Notes: generated from the sequence alone by a model not told the origin. Shown: positions 1 through 8,904, counted from the stretch's first letter. The stretch: DNA of 64,000 nt from Streptomyces cellulosae (GCF_000721105.1 NZ_JOEV01000002.1:620001-684000), one strand, 5' to 3'. Numbers and translations: made by a program.

Positions 1-141
1 GGGCGGTCCCACATCAACCACCTTCCGGACGGTCCCGACCAGCAGGCCCGCGACCTGGCGTACTCGCAGGCCGACCCGCTCAGGTCGAACGGCTGGATCT
101 ACGAGTACGACCCCGAGGTCGCCGTCTCGGCCTCCGTGTGA
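1..141 (+). CDS. C-terminal end of a probable FAD-dependent aromatic hydroxylase (partial)
   Basis: The window opens inside a reading frame that ends with TGA at 139-141 and gives 46 residues. They include HLPDGPDQQARD and then NGWIYEYDPE near the end. A HLxDGxxQQARD stretch followed by W-[IL]-Y-x-[YH]-D is what I recall at the C-terminus of salicylate hydroxylase/3-hydroxybenzoate 6-hydroxylase type FAD monooxygenases; this is a recognition call from a short tail. A decarboxylating aromatic hydroxylase would fit beside the hydroxyquinol dioxygenase gene at 4003-4941. The catalytic part is outside the window. Confidence 0.5.
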   Translation, partial: GRSHINHLPDGPDQQARDLAYSQADPLRSNGWIYEYDPEVAVSASV

Positions 142-150
142 GCGGTCCTG

Positions 151-172
151 CGGGAGGCACATGTGCCTCCCG
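151..172 (+). terminator. 22-bp perfect palindrome just after the first gene
   Basis: A loopless 22-bp perfect inverted repeat, centred on CACATGTG and flanked by GGAG/CTCC arms, starts 10 bases after the stop codon at 139-141. It would fold into a GC-rich hairpin without a U-tract, as is common for Streptomyces terminators. It could also bind a dimeric regulator. Confidence 0.5.
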
Positions 173-544
173 GGGGACATGGACGCGTTGGTCGATGAGA
201 ACGTCAGGCGAGCCCGATCTGCCGCATGAAGGTCAGCTGGTCGTAGAGGGTGAACTCCGGCCGCCTCGTAACTCGCGGACGGCGTGATGCAACCGCGTCA
301 CGCCGTCCGCGCGGCTGCGCCGACCGGACTCGCACCGCCTGGAACGACGTACCGGGCCACCCAAGAGTCCTGCCCAGAGATGTCGGCCTGTCTCTGTCGG
401 ACAAGGCGTTGACCATCCAACGAACACGGCCATTGTCGTCACCCGGGCCGCACCCGAGACTCCGGTACGGATGGCCCGAGATACGGCCCTGTTCCGGCGA
501 CTTTTGTCGGAACCCTGAGTATGTCCAGAAGGGCGGACCACCGA
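173..544. other. Intergenic stretch with a strong hairpin and a possible gene remnant
   Basis: No complete gene is convincing here. On the minus strand a short open frame ends at 204 with the residues TLYDQLTFMRQIGLA, which looks like a protein C-terminus (some SnoaL-like proteins end this way), but nothing upstream continues it, so it is probably a remnant. The rest should carry the promoter for the ThDP enzyme gene. I see no clear promoter hexamers. Confidence 0.3.
274..311. terminator. 14-bp stem hairpin
   Basis: Bases 274-287 are perfectly complementary to 298-311 with a 10-base loop (288-297). The stem is GC-rich, with GGACGGCGTGA in the left arm. It lies between the tail of the first gene and the ThDP gene. 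It is a terminator or attenuator candidate; no U-tract is seen. Confidence 0.4.
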
Positions 545-2242
545 ATGGCACCCGCAACCGGTAGTGGGCTCGTCGTGCGAACGCTGCAGCGAGCCGGAGT
601 CAACGTCGCCTTCGGCCTGCCCGGAGCACATATCGACGGCATCCTCCAGGACGCCCTCGACGCCAAGCTCCGGATCGTCGACGTGCGCCACGAGATGAAC
701 GCCGGCCACGCGGCCGAGGGCTATGCGCGCGTCACCGGAAACCTGGGGGTCGCCGTCGTCACGGCCGGCGGCGGCTTCACCAACGTCCTGACCTCTGTCG
801 CCAACGCCCATCTGGACCGAACCCCGGTCCTCTACATCGCCGGCTCCGGCCCCCTCGAGACGGACCAGGTCAACGACCAGCAGGCCGGGTTCGACCAGGT
901 CGCGATGGCCACCCCGGTGACCAAGTTCGCGCACCGCGTCACCCGTACCGAGCTGATCCCCCGCCTGGTCGCCCAGGCGATACGCATAGCGCAGTCGGAG
1001 CCCAAGGGCCCGGTGCTCCTCGACATTCCCTGGGACGTCCTGCGTCAGCAGGTCGACGCGGACGAGGTCGAGGACTACCGCCTCGACATCGACGGCACCG
1101 GCATCGCCCCCGCCGGTTCCGTCGACCGGATCATCGAGGTGCTCGCCGCCGCCCGGCGGCCGATCGCGCTGGTCGGCAAGTCCTTCGTCACCGCCGAGGC
1201 ACGGAATCAGCTGCACGAGTTCGCAGCCCGTACCGGAGTGCCCCTCTTCTCCGACTGGGAGGGCCTCGGGGCGATCGTGGGCTCAGAGCAGCACGTCGGT
1301 CTCATCCAGTCCCTGGCCACCGTCCCCGAGGACGAGCGGCCCGACCTGGTCCTGTTGCTGGGGCTGCGCTTCGGACTGGCCACGCAGTTCGGCACGGGCA
1401 GACTGCTCCCGAAGAGCGCGCGGATCTTCCAGATCGACCCCGACGGCCGTGAACTCGGCCGTCTGCAGGACGTCGAACTCGGCGTCCAGGCCGACCCGAT
1501 CGGCACGATCGGCCTGCTGAACGAGCGCCTGGGCGACAGCCCCGTGCCCTCCGGGCGCGACGACTGGCTGGGGACCCTGCGGGACATCTCGGCCACTCGG
1601 CGATCCGCGCTCGCCGCCGAGACCGAGGAGCACGAGGACGACGCGATCCACCCGTACCTCGCGGTCCGTACGATCGCCGAGAGCGTCCCCGACGACGCCA
1701 CCGTGGTCGTCGACGGCGCCCTGACCGAGCTGTGGCTCTCCGAGACGATCGCCCTCGCCCCGCTGGCCCACTACCTCGGGCACGGCTACCTCAGCTCGAT
1801 GGGCAGCAACTTCGGCGTGGCCCTGGGAGCGCAGTACGCGGCCCCCGACAAGGCGACGATCCTCGTCACCGGCGACGGCGCCGTCGGCTACAGCCTCGCC
1901 GAGTTCGACTCCCTCGTCCGCGCGGGACTCCCGGTCGTCGTGATCGTCCTCAACAACCAGGCCTGGGGCGCCACCCTGCACACCCAGCAGTTCCTGTTCG
2001 GACAGGACCGCGTCACCAACAACCGCCTGCAGAACGGCTCCTACAGCGGCGTGGCACGGGCTCTCGGTGCGGACGGCGTCGACGTCACCGAACTCGACCA
2101 GCTCCGCCCGGCGATCGAGGCCGCTCTGGCCGCCCGCCGGCCGACCTGCATCGACGTACGGGTGAGCCTTGCGCCCATTCCGCCGGAGGAGCGCGTCCTG
2201 AACGGCGGGGCTCCGTTCGGCGGCATCGAGATCGACGCATGA
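545..2242 (+). CDS. Thiamine diphosphate-dependent enzyme (acetolactate synthase/benzoylformate decarboxylase-like)
   Basis: 565 residues with the three-domain layout of ThDP decarboxylases and synthases. The N-terminal PYR domain has GLPGAHIDG and the catalytic Glu at about residue 50 (VRHEMNAGHAAEGYAR). The C-terminal PP domain has the Mg/ThDP motif GDG at 443-445 with the paired Asn at about 470 (VLNNQAWG). ATG 545 was chosen because AGAAGGG lies about 13 bases upstream; ATG 521 is in frame and possible. It starts a plus-strand unit with the SDR and VOC genes that follow. A 2-oxoacid decarboxylase or carboligase acting on an aryl-glyoxylate or pyruvate-derived compound is likely; the substrate is not readable. 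Confidence 0.85.
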   Translation: MAPATGSGLVVRTLQRAGVNVAFGLPGAHIDGILQDALDAKLRIVDVRHEMNAGHAAEGYARVTGNLGVAVVTAGGGFTNVLTSVANAHLDRTPVLYIAGSGPLETDQVNDQQAGFDQVAMATPVTKFAHRVTRTELIPRLVAQAIRIAQSEPKGPVLLDIPWDVLRQQVDADEVEDYRLDIDGTGIAPAGSVDRIIEVLAAARRPIALVGKSFVTAEARNQLHEFAARTGVPLFSDWEGLGAIVGSEQHVGLIQSLATVPEDERPDLVLLLGLRFGLATQFGTGRLLPKSARIFQIDPDGRELGRLQDVELGVQADPIGTIGLLNERLGDSPVPSGRDDWLGTLRDISATRRSALAAETEEHEDDAIHPYLAVRTIAESVPDDATVVVDGALTELWLSETIALAPLAHYLGHGYLSSMGSNFGVALGAQYAAPDKATILVTGDGAVGYSLAEFDSLVRAGLPVVVIVLNNQAWGATLHTQQFLFGQDRVTNNRLQNGSYSGVARALGADGVDVTELDQLRPAIEAALAARRPTCIDVRVSLAPIPPEERVLNGGAPFGGIEIDA

Positions 2243-2252
2243 ACTTCCAAGA

Positions 2253-2294
2253 CTGAACCGCCACTGCTGAACCGCCACTCCTGAACCCCCACGA
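2253..2294 (+). repeat. Three 14-bp tandem repeats between two genes
   Basis: Three consecutive 14-base units begin CTGAACC at 2253, 2267 and 2281; the third is diverged. They fill the 61-base spacer between the ThDP enzyme stop and the SDR start, and the last one runs into the AAGGAG ribosome site. Replication slippage is the likely origin. Confidence 0.6.
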
Positions 2295-2303
2295 AGGAGA
2301 ACC

Positions 2304-3122
2304 ATGAACGACACGACTGACGCCGGAAGCAGCGACGGGGCCGTCGATGACCGGCGTCATCGTTTCCTCGGAAAGACCTGTCTCGTCACCGGCGGCAGCA
2401 GGGGCCTGGGTCTGGCGGCCGCACAGGCCTTCGCGCGCGAGGGTGCGCGTGTGGTCATCGTCGCGCGGGACCCGGACCAGCTGAAGCTCGCGAGCGATCT
2501 GATCGGCGAGGGCACGATCGCCGTGGCGGCCGACCTCTCCTCAGTGGCCGGCATCAAGGCCGCCGTCACCGAGGTCGCCGCACAGGTCGACCACCTTGAC
2601 GCCGCCTTCCTCAACGCCGGGCAGGCGGGCATCAAGCGCCTCGACGACATGGACGAAGCCACCTGGGACATGGTGTTCGACACCAACGTCAAGGGCTCGT
2701 TCTTCCTCATGCAGGGGCTCAGGCCCTTGCTCGCACCCGGCGGGGCCGTCGTCTTCTGCGGCTCGGCGGCCGGCCGGAGGGCCAGCGCGGGAACCGCCGC
2801 CTACGGGACCAGCAAGGCCGCGCTGGAGCACCTGACACGCATCCTCGCCGCCGAAGTCATCGGCGACGGAATCCGGGTCAACATCGTCATTCCGGGCGGC
2901 ATGAACACCGACATCGCCGCCCGCACGACGGGCCTTCCGCCCGGCGGAGCCGAGGCGTTCCGGGAGCGGGTCAGGCTCAGCACTCCCATGCTCCGAGAGG
3001 GAGAACCGGACGAACTCGCCGACGCGGTGCTCTTCCTGGCCTCATCCGAAGCCGGCTACATCACGGGCGCGGCCCTCCCGGTGGACGGCGGCGCCACCGG
3101 CTTCACCCGCCCGTCGGCATAG
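2304..3122 (+). CDS. Short-chain dehydrogenase/reductase
   Basis: 272 residues, classical SDR. The cofactor motif TGGSRGLG is near residue 31, NAG is present, and the catalytic YGTSK follows a Ser (VFCGSAAGRR). The N-terminal extension of about 25 residues is long for the family. The C-terminus ends with the usual ITGAALPVDGG. GAAGGAG precedes the ATG. It is likely cotranscribed with the ThDP enzyme (61-base gap) and the VOC gene (21-base gap), suggesting it reduces or oxidises the carbonyl made or used by the ThDP enzyme. The substrate is unknown. Confidence 0.88.
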   Translation: MNDTTDAGSSDGAVDDRRHRFLGKTCLVTGGSRGLGLAAAQAFAREGARVVIVARDPDQLKLASDLIGEGTIAVAADLSSVAGIKAAVTEVAAQVDHLDAAFLNAGQAGIKRLDDMDEATWDMVFDTNVKGSFFLMQGLRPLLAPGGAVVFCGSAAGRRASAGTAAYGTSKAALEHLTRILAAEVIGDGIRVNIVIPGGMNTDIAARTTGLPPGGAEAFRERVRLSTPMLREGEPDELADAVLFLASSEAGYITGAALPVDGGATGFTRPSA

Positions 3123-3143
3123 AGACGAGCGAGGACAACCAGC

Positions 3144-3695
3144 ATGGAGTTGCCCTTCGGCCAGCCGACCGACGCCATCATCCAGTTCGCGTACACGGTC
3201 CCCGACCTCACCGCCGGGATGCGCTGGTGGACCGGTGAACTCGGCGTCGGCCCCTGGTTCGTGAACGAGAGGATCGGCGGAGCGGGCTCCACCTACCGTG
3301 GTGAGCCGGGAAAGGCCGAGTTCACCCTCGCCCTCGCCTTCTCGGGCCACACGATGGTCGAGCTGATCCAGACCCTGGACGACGAGCCGTCCATCTACAG
3401 GGACGCCCACGCGCGCCGTGGCTACGGCTTCCATCACGTCGCCAAGGCCGTACCGAACGTCAAGGAAGAGGTCGCACGTCGTGAGGCGGGCGGAGCGTCG
3501 GTGCTCTTCCACGGTCGTGTCCCAGGGGGTGAGGTCTTCTTCCTGGAGACCGGTGAGGAGGCCCCGGGGATGATCGAGCTCGTCCAGGACAACGAGGTCA
3601 CGCGCGGGATCTTCACTTCCGTCTGGCGGGCATCGGTCGACTGGGACGGCACGCGCCCGCTGCGCGACTTCGCGGAGTTGCTGCCGGCGGCCTGA
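3144..3695 (+). CDS. Vicinal oxygen chelate (glyoxalase/bleomycin resistance) family protein
   Basis: 183 residues. The sequence begins with the VOC pattern IIQFAYTVPDLTAGMRWW, typical of glyoxalase-fold proteins in which a His is often replaced by Gln or Phe. A second half carries GYGFHHVAKAVPN and ends with a metal-ligand-like GMIELVQDN. The spacing (about 75 residues between the two H/Q and two E positions) fits one VOC unit made of paired beta-alpha-beta-beta-beta modules. It is the last gene of the plus-strand unit, 21 bases after the SDR. It could be an isomerase, epimerase or dioxygenase of the VOC group; the activity is not determined by sequence. Confidence 0.8.
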   Translation: MELPFGQPTDAIIQFAYTVPDLTAGMRWWTGELGVGPWFVNERIGGAGSTYRGEPGKAEFTLALAFSGHTMVELIQTLDDEPSIYRDAHARRGYGFHHVAKAVPNVKEEVARREAGGASVLFHGRVPGGEVFFLETGEEAPGMIELVQDNEVTRGIFTSVWRASVDWDGTRPLRDFAELLPAA

Positions 3696-3741
3696 CGGGA
3701 GCCGAGCGGGACGCGGGCCGCCTTCCGGCAGGAAGGCCGGA

Positions 3742-3777
3742 CGAGCGCTGTGGACGGTCGGCCGTCCACAGCGCTCG
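3742..3777. terminator. Bidirectional terminator, 16-bp stem with a 4-base loop
   Basis: Bases 3742-3757 pair perfectly with 3762-3777 around a TCGG loop. The hairpin sits between the plus-strand VOC gene (ends 3695) and the convergent minus-strand catabolic operon (ends 4003 or 3782). It is among the strongest stems in the window and is placed to stop transcription from both sides. Confidence 0.8.
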
Positions 3778-3781
3778 CCGC

Positions 3782-3901
3782 CTACCGGATCAACGCGGCA
3801 AACCGTACCTGGCCCTGCTGCTTGCGGACGTCGCCCGCCGCGGCACTGGCTGGTGTGAGACGCCTCGCCTCGCGCCGCTGTACGTAGGACGGGTGGGCCA
3901 T
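3782..3901 (-). CDS. Possible 39-residue protein of unknown function
   Basis: A minus-strand ATG at 3901 is preceded by GGAGGGCACG, a good ribosome site, and opens a frame of 39 residues (starts MAHPSYVQRREARRL, ends QVRFAALIR) stopping right beside the terminator hairpin. It lies 101 bases after the hydroxyquinol dioxygenase stop in the same direction. It is basic and has no recognisable domain. It may be a real small gene, or the end of a decayed one. Confidence 0.3.
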   Translation of the reverse strand: MAHPSYVQRREARRLTPASAAAGDVRKQQGQVRFAALIR

Positions 3902-4002
3902 CGTGCCCTCCGGGCCGCCCGTCGGCGTCTCCGCGTCCGTCGCGACGGCGGCGCACCGCCCCAGCGACGGGAACCGCCTCATCGGTGGGAACGGCGGGCA
4001 GG

Positions 4003-4941
4003 TCACACGCCCTTGGGGGCAAGGACGATGTCGAAGCGCACCCGACTCCATGTGCCGTCGAGGACGCGGCCGTCGGGGGTGGGCGTACCGGCGGGCTGCT
4101 GCTCGAATCGCTTGATCAGTGAGTCCTTCACGCCGAAGACGGTGTCCTTGCGGCCGATCGGGTCGCCCTCGGGGAAGATGTGGGTCACCAGCGTGCGGGC
4201 TCCTTCGTGGGACACCATGAAGTGCAGGTGGCTGGCGCGCAGCGGTGAGCGGCCGACCGCTTCGAGCATCTTGCCGACAGGCCCGTCGTCGGGGATCGGG
4301 TACGGCGTCGGGGTGAGGCCCCAGAAGCGGTAGCTGCCGTCGGCCGCGGAGAACAGGTGCGCCCGGCCGGCGCGCTTTCCGGCCTCGTACTGCACGTCGT
4401 ACAGCCCGTCCTCGTCGGCCTCCCAGACCTCGATGAGCGCGCCGGCGAGCGGGGTGCCGTCGGTGTCGGTGACGGTGCCCTCGACCCAGCAGGGCTCGCC
4501 GGGGGCGCCGAAGGCCAGGTCCTCGCCGAGCTCGATGGCGGGGGAGTCCTCGACGAAGAACGGCCCGAAGACGGTGGCCTCGGTGGCGCCCTTGTAGGCC
4601 TGGTTGTTGACGTTGATGGTCTGCATGCTCGCGCCGAGAGTGTCGGAGAGCAGGATGAACTCCTGCCGGACCTCGTCGGTGATGTGGCCGGCCTTGGTGA
4701 GGAAGTCGATCGCCGTCCCCCACTCCTCCTCGGTCAGCCGGACCTCGCGGATGAAGGAGTGCAGGTGCTTGACCAGGGAGGTCATCAGCTCCTGCAGCCG
4801 CGGGTCCTTGCAGGCGTCGAAGGAGGCCACGACGTTGTCGACGAGTTGCTGCTCGACGGTCTGCTGCTCCGGCGACACCTCGCGGTAGATGGTGCCGTGG
4901 GCACCGGCCTCGGCCGAGCCAGGGTTGACGTAGGTAGCCAT
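4003..4941 (-). CDS. Hydroxyquinol 1,2-dioxygenase (intradiol ring cleavage)
   Basis: 312 residues. An N-terminal helical dimerisation domain (to about 110) is followed by the intradiol catalytic barrel. The iron ligands can be placed at Tyr181 (GLYDVQY), Tyr214 (PTPYPIP), His238 and His240 (ASHLHFM), with family spacing 33-24-2. The length and the LLSDTLG stretch fit hydroxyquinol 1,2-dioxygenases rather than catechol enzymes; it would cleave benzene-1,2,4-triol to maleylacetate. GAAGGAGG precedes ATG 4941; an upstream in-frame start at 4977 is unsupported. It lies 11 bases after the maleylacetate reductase gene, which takes its product. A chlorocatechol dioxygenase is the alternative. Confidence 0.88.
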   Translation of the reverse strand: MATYVNPGSAEAGAHGTIYREVSPEQQTVEQQLVDNVVASFDACKDPRLQELMTSLVKHLHSFIREVRLTEEEWGTAIDFLTKAGHITDEVRQEFILLSDTLGASMQTINVNNQAYKGATEATVFGPFFVEDSPAIELGEDLAFGAPGEPCWVEGTVTDTDGTPLAGALIEVWEADEDGLYDVQYEAGKRAGRAHLFSAADGSYRFWGLTPTPYPIPDDGPVGKMLEAVGRSPLRASHLHFMVSHEGARTLVTHIFPEGDPIGRKDTVFGVKDSLIKRFEQQPAGTPTPDGRVLDGTWSRVRFDIVLAPKGV

Positions 4942-4952
4942 GACGGCCTCCT

Positions 4953-6008
4953 TCAGTTGATCGGGTCGCCGGACCACGCCGCCTTCAGCAGCGCGGTCAG
5001 GTTCTCGTCGGTGACGGGGGCCGGGTTGTTGTCGGGGATCGCCTTCATGATCGGCCCCAGCGCCTTGGCGATGCCGTCCTCGGGCATGCCGTAGTCGCGC
5101 AGTGCCCTCGGCGCGTCGAGCACCTCACGCAGGGTGGCCAGGCCGGCGCCGGCCTTCTGGGAGCCGAAGGCCTGGGCGATACGCGCCTCCGCCACGGGGG
5201 CGTGCGGGGCGTTGAAGGCCAGCACGTAGGGCAGCACCACCGCGTGGGTCTGTGCGTGCGGGAGGGCGAACATGCCGCCGAGGACGTGACAGATCTTGTG
5301 ATGCATCCCGGAGCCGGCCGAGGCGAACGCGACGGCGGCGAGGTAGGCGCCGTACAGCGTCTGCTCGATGCCCTCGACGCCGGTCGAGTCGTGGGCCACC
5401 GCCGGCAGACCGGTCGCGAGTGCGCGGATGCCCTCCTGTGCCAGTGCCCGGTCGATCGGGTCGGTGCGCGGTCCCCACATCGAGTCCACGCAGTGCGCCA
5501 TCGCGTTCAGGCCGCTGGCCACGGTCATCTCGCCGGGCAGGGAGGTGAGCAGAGCGGCGTCGTAGACGACCGAGGCGGGCAGCACCTTGTCGTCCACGCC
5601 GGTGGTCTTGGTCTCGCCTTCGGTCAGGCCCCACACGTTGGTCGCCTCGGAGCCCGCGTACGTGGTGGGTACCGCGACGATCGGCAGCCCGGTGGTCAGC
5701 GCCACCGCCTTGGCCAGCCCCGTGGTCGAGCCGCCGCCGACGCTGACCAGGATGTCCGCGCCCGCGTCGACCGCCGTCCGGAGGGCTCGCCCGGCGACCT
5801 CGACCGGCACGTGCATCACGACCTCTTCGTGACGAAGGACGACCGGGATCTCCTTGGCGATCGGGTCGGCCAGCTCCTTCTCGCGGTCCGACGCGATCAA
5901 CATGACCTTGGAACCGCCGAGTGCCTCGACCTCCGCCGCCACGGCGGCGGGTGACTCCCCGGCCGCGAACACCACCCGCTGGGGAAGGGTCGCGTGGGTG
6001 AACTTCAT
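4953..6008 (-). CDS. Maleylacetate reductase
   Basis: 351 residues, iron-alcohol-dehydrogenase fold. It has the nucleotide site [13 protein letters not shown], the PTTYAGSE motif, and the His-rich segment [10 protein letters not shown] followed by [12 protein letters not shown], all as in maleylacetate reductases. It would reduce maleylacetate to 3-oxoadipate with NAD(P)H in the cytoplasm. The start at 6008 is chosen because GGAGG lies 4 bases upstream and the ATGA overlaps the stop of the preceding NTF2-like gene, implying translational coupling. Pairing with the ring-cleavage dioxygenase makes the assignment strong. Confidence 0.9.
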   Translation of the reverse strand: MKFTHATLPQRVVFAAGESPAAVAAEVEALGGSKVMLIASDREKELADPIAKEIPVVLRHEEVVMHVPVEVAGRALRTAVDAGADILVSVGGGSTTGLAKAVALTTGLPIVAVPTTYAGSEATNVWGLTEGETKTTGVDDKVLPASVVYDAALLTSLPGEMTVASGLNAMAHCVDSMWGPRTDPIDRALAQEGIRALATGLPAVAHDSTGVEGIEQTLYGAYLAAVAFASAGSGMHHKICHVLGGMFALPHAQTHAVVLPYVLAFNAPHAPVAEARIAQAFGSQKAGAGLATLREVLDAPRALRDYGMPEDGIAKALGPIMKAIPDNNPAPVTDENLTALLKAAWSGDPIN

Positions 6009-6604
6009 CAGGCCTCCACCAGCCATTGCTTGCCTTCACCGTAGAGCTGCTCGACGGCTGCGCCGGTGAGGCCGGGAAGCCCGTCCTTCACCGTGAAACC
6101 CGCCTTGGTCTGCAGGTAGGCCAAGTACCGGTAGCCGGCCGGGAATTGGTCCAGGAGTTCCGGGGCCAACGTCAGCGAGGCGGCGGGGTCCACGACGTCG
6201 AGCCGGTCCTTCTCGTAGATCGGCTGCCGGCGCACCAGGGTCCAGCGACCCTCGTGGCGGGAGAGGAAGTCGTAGAAGCGGCCTGTGCATACGACATCGA
6301 CCTCGACGCCGTCGACGCTCGCGCGCTGATTGATCGTCATCTTCGTCTGGGCGATGGCGCGGTCGCCGACGATGTCCGCGGTGTGGCCGCCCAGGAAGTG
6401 CAGGATGCTGACGCCGTTCTCGAAGCCCTCGCGGCTGGCCTTGATGAAGTCGGTGGCGCTGCCCTGGAACCAGGTGGCGCTCATCCAGCCGTCACGCGGA
6501 TGCCAGACGGTGGCGAAGCGGTCCCAGTCCCCGGCGTCGCGCCACAGCGCCCAGTTCTCGATGAGCCGCCGTATCTCGTGGCGGTCGTTGTCGGCCTGCG
6601 ACAT
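6008..6604 (-). CDS. NTF2/SnoaL-like protein, about 198 residues
   Basis: An NTF2-like fold is indicated by the opening IRRLIENWALWRDAGDWD, a cone-forming central part (HFLGGHTADIVGDRA), and RFYDFLSRHEGRWTLVRRQ. A C-terminal extension of about 50 residues follows (YRYLAYLQTKAGFTV). Start ATG 6604 has GAGGAG upstream. The stop overlaps the start of maleylacetate reductase, so it belongs to the hydroxyquinol operon. Such proteins are dehydratases, isomerases or hydrolases, and the fold is also that of ring-hydroxylating dioxygenase beta subunits. It is longer than the two other NTF2-like proteins here (135 and 152 residues). The function is not known. Confidence 0.75.
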   Translation of the reverse strand: MSQADNDRHEIRRLIENWALWRDAGDWDRFATVWHPRDGWMSATWFQGSATDFIKASREGFENGVSILHFLGGHTADIVGDRAIAQTKMTINQRASVDGVEVDVVCTGRFYDFLSRHEGRWTLVRRQPIYEKDRLDVVDPAASLTLAPELLDQFPAGYRYLAYLQTKAGFTVKDGLPGLTGAAVEQLYGEGKQWLVEA

Positions 6605-6838
6605 TGTTGACTCCTCGGAGAGGTGGAGATGCTGGTACAGGGGCGCCGTCAGACGGACCGGAAGAACTCCTCGAGCTCTCGGTCGAGCCGCTGGGAGGCC
6701 TCTGTTTCTCGGGCGTCCGCCAGCCATGCAGCTCCCACCGCCGGGCTGAAGGCCGCAGCGAGGCCCCACAGCCATGGGAGCAGGGGCTCAGGGCGCGGCG
6801 CACGCCGTGTCACGTGCGCCGTACGACCTCGTCGCATG

Positions 6839-8329
6839 TCAGATGGGGTAGTGGCGGGATCCGGACTGGATGGTGATCCAGCGCAGCTCGGTGAACTCCT
6901 CCAGCGCGGCGCGGGACCCGAACCGGCCCCAGCCGCTGGCGCCGACACCGCCGAAGGGCATCTGGGGTTCGTCGTGCACGGTGGCGCCGTTGATGTGGCA
7001 GATGCCGGACTTGATCCGGCGGGCCACGTCGAGGGCGGCGGCCGCGTCCTTGCCGAAGACCGCGGCGGACAGTCCGTACTCGGTGTCGTTGGCGACCGTG
7101 ACGGCTTCGTCGGTCGAATCCACCTCGATGATGGAGACCACCGGTCCGAAGGTCTCCTCGGTGTAGATGCGCATGTCCGGCGTGACCCCGCGCAGCACGG
7201 TGGGGTGCACGAACAGGCCGTCGGCCGTGCCGCCCGCCAGAACCTGCGCGCCTTTGGCGCGGGCGTCCTCGATCAACTCGACCACGTGGTCGCGGGCGGC
7301 GCCGTGGACCAGCGGACCGACCTGTGAGGCGGGGTCGCTCGGGGGTCCGACGACGAGCTTGGCGGCACGCTCGGCCAGGCGGGAGGACAGCTCGTCGGCG
7401 ACAGTTCTGTCGACGATGACGCGCTCGGTCGACATGCAGATCTCGCCCTGGTTCATGAAGGCGCCGAAGCTGGCCGCCGCGGCGGCCTCCTCCAGATCGG
7501 CGTCGGGGAGCACCAGGAAGGGCGCCTTGCCACCGAGTTCGAGCACGACACGGGTGAGGTGGCGGCCGCCGAGTTCGCCGATGATACGGCCGACCCGGCT
7601 GGATCCGGTGAAGTTCACGCGTGTCACGGCGCGGTGGGCGATCAGCGCCTCGACGACGGCGGGACCGTCCTCGGGCGCGTTGCTGATGAGGTTGACCGCT
7701 CCGGCGGGCACGCCGGCGTCGTGCAGCACCTGGACGATGGCGGCCTGGGTGAGGGGTGTCTGCTCGGAGGACTTCAGCACCACGGTGTTGCCCCACACCA
7801 GCGGCCACACGATGGAGCGCACGCCGAGGATCAGCGGCGCGTTCCAGGGTGCGATGCCGACGACGACGCCGACCGGCTGACGCACTCCGAGGGCGGTCAG
7901 GCCGGGCACGTCCGAGGGGATGACCTCGCCGACGGCCGCGTAGGCCTGGGCCGCCGCCTCGACGAGCATGCCCTTCGCGACGTGCACGTTGAAGCCGCAC
8001 CAGGGGAGGGTGGCACCCATCTCGCGGCTCATCGTGGCCACGATCTCGTCGGTGCGCTCGCCGAGCAGGACGGCGGCCCGCTCCAGGACCGACCGGCGCG
8101 CGGCCGGCGGGAGGCTCGACCACTCCGGTAGGGCGGCCGCCGCCGCGTCCACCGCAAGGTTGACGTCCTCGACGGAGGCCGCCGCGACCCGCGCGATCGG
8201 CTCACCGGTGAGGGCCTCGGTCGTATGGAAGTAGCGGCCGTTCCTGGCCGCGACGTGCTCGCCCGCGATGAGGAGGTCGCTGGTCCGGACCGCACCGGAT
8301 GCGGGTGCCTCGGTCTCAGTGGCTGACAT
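6839..8329 (-). CDS. Aldehyde dehydrogenase, vanillin/salicylaldehyde dehydrogenase-like
   Basis: 496 residues. NAD-binding and catalytic features are present: PWNAPLILG (about 161-169), FTGSSRVG (240), the general base Glu264 (VVLELGGKAP) and nucleophile Cys298 (NQGEICMSTERVIVD). The NQGEICMSTER signature is typical of vanillin, benzaldehyde and salicylaldehyde dehydrogenases, so an aryl aldehyde substrate is inferred, giving an aryl acid. ATG 8329 was chosen; the frame stays open upstream to 8449, but that stretch is repeat-rich DNA. It lies in the operon between two NTF2-like genes, with a 167-base gap upstream that holds a tandem repeat. Confidence 0.88.
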   Translation of the reverse strand: MSATETEAPASGAVRTSDLLIAGEHVAARNGRYFHTTEALTGEPIARVAAASVEDVNLAVDAAAAALPEWSSLPPAARRSVLERAAVLLGERTDEIVATMSREMGATLPWCGFNVHVAKGMLVEAAAQAYAAVGEVIPSDVPGLTALGVRQPVGVVVGIAPWNAPLILGVRSIVWPLVWGNTVVLKSSEQTPLTQAAIVQVLHDAGVPAGAVNLISNAPEDGPAVVEALIAHRAVTRVNFTGSSRVGRIIGELGGRHLTRVVLELGGKAPFLVLPDADLEEAAAAASFGAFMNQGEICMSTERVIVDRTVADELSSRLAERAAKLVVGPPSDPASQVGPLVHGAARDHVVELIEDARAKGAQVLAGGTADGLFVHPTVLRGVTPDMRIYTEETFGPVVSIIEVDSTDEAVTVANDTEYGLSAAVFGKDAAAALDVARRIKSGICHINGATVHDEPQMPFGGVGASGWGRFGSRAALEEFTELRWITIQSGSRHYPI

Positions 8330-8353
8330 GTGTTGCCTCACTTCCACGACAGC

Positions 8354-8400
8354 GGCGATCGCCGCATGAACCATGCAGGGCGATCGCCGCACGAACCACG
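8354..8400. promoter_or_regulatory. Tandem 22-bp repeat, candidate operator
   Basis: GGCGATCGCCGCATGAACC at 8354 recurs with two changes at 8379, exactly 25 bases later; each copy begins with the palindrome GGCGATCGCC. The pair lies in the 167-base gap between the small NTF2-like gene and the aldehyde dehydrogenase start. It could be an internal regulated promoter of the operon. The binding protein is unknown. Confidence 0.45.
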
Positions 8401-8496
8401 TAGTCGAACACTCCATGTCCGGCGGCAGAATCTGAACGCCGTTGTCCATTCATCGAACAGCGGCGTGAGGATTGTGGCCGTCGGCCTTCCGGGATG

Positions 8497-8904
8497 TCAG
8501 ACCGGCGGGAAACGCCTGCCCATGACCATGTGGGCCAGGAGCCAGCCCTCCGCGGTCTCCTCCCAGACCTTCGTCACCACCTCCTGCATCGGGAACGGCG
8601 CGAGGTTCTCGTCGAGGACGGTGTACATCTCGTGGAAACACGTGGTGATCGCGGTGTTGCCACGCACCGTGATCTCGAGCTCCGTGGCCTTCGCGGCAAC
8701 GGAGCGGCGGCGGGTCACATGGAAATGGGCCCAGGTCTCCCGGTCGTCGACCATCCCGACCGGGCCGTGGACGACGCGGCTGTCCTCGAGCATGAGGGGG
8801 ATCAACGCTTTCTCGCCCTCGACGAGAGCGGCGAGCCATGCGGCCTCTGCCTGCTTGATCGCCTCGACGGCTTCGGGGTTCGCGGTGGACGTCGTTGTCG
8901 TCAT
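8497..8904 (-). CDS. Small NTF2-like protein paired with Rieske oxygenase module 1
   Basis: 135 residues, DUF4440/SnoaL-like. It opens with EAIKQAEAAWLAALVEGE, has RVVHGPVGMVDDRETW in the middle, and ends GWLLAHMVMGRRFPPV. The start ATG (8904) overlaps the reductase stop as ATGA. A homologue with the same ending (LAHLQMARRLPPG) sits after the second Rieske-reductase pair (23551-24009), so the three-gene unit is conserved within this window. The fold resembles dioxygenase beta subunits, but this type of Rieske enzyme normally has only alpha subunits. It could be a subunit, a product isomerase or a stabiliser. Confidence 0.75.
   Translation of the reverse strand: MTTTTSTANPEAVEAIKQAEAAWLAALVEGEKALIPLMLEDSRVVHGPVGMVDDRETWAHFHVTRRRSVAAKATELEITVRGNTAITTCFHEMYTVLDENLAPFPMQEVVTKVWEETAEGWLLAHMVMGRRFPPV

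Noticed and set aside
8353..8400. A CRISPR-like repeat
   Set aside because: Only two direct copies with a 3-base gap and no spacers or cas genes.
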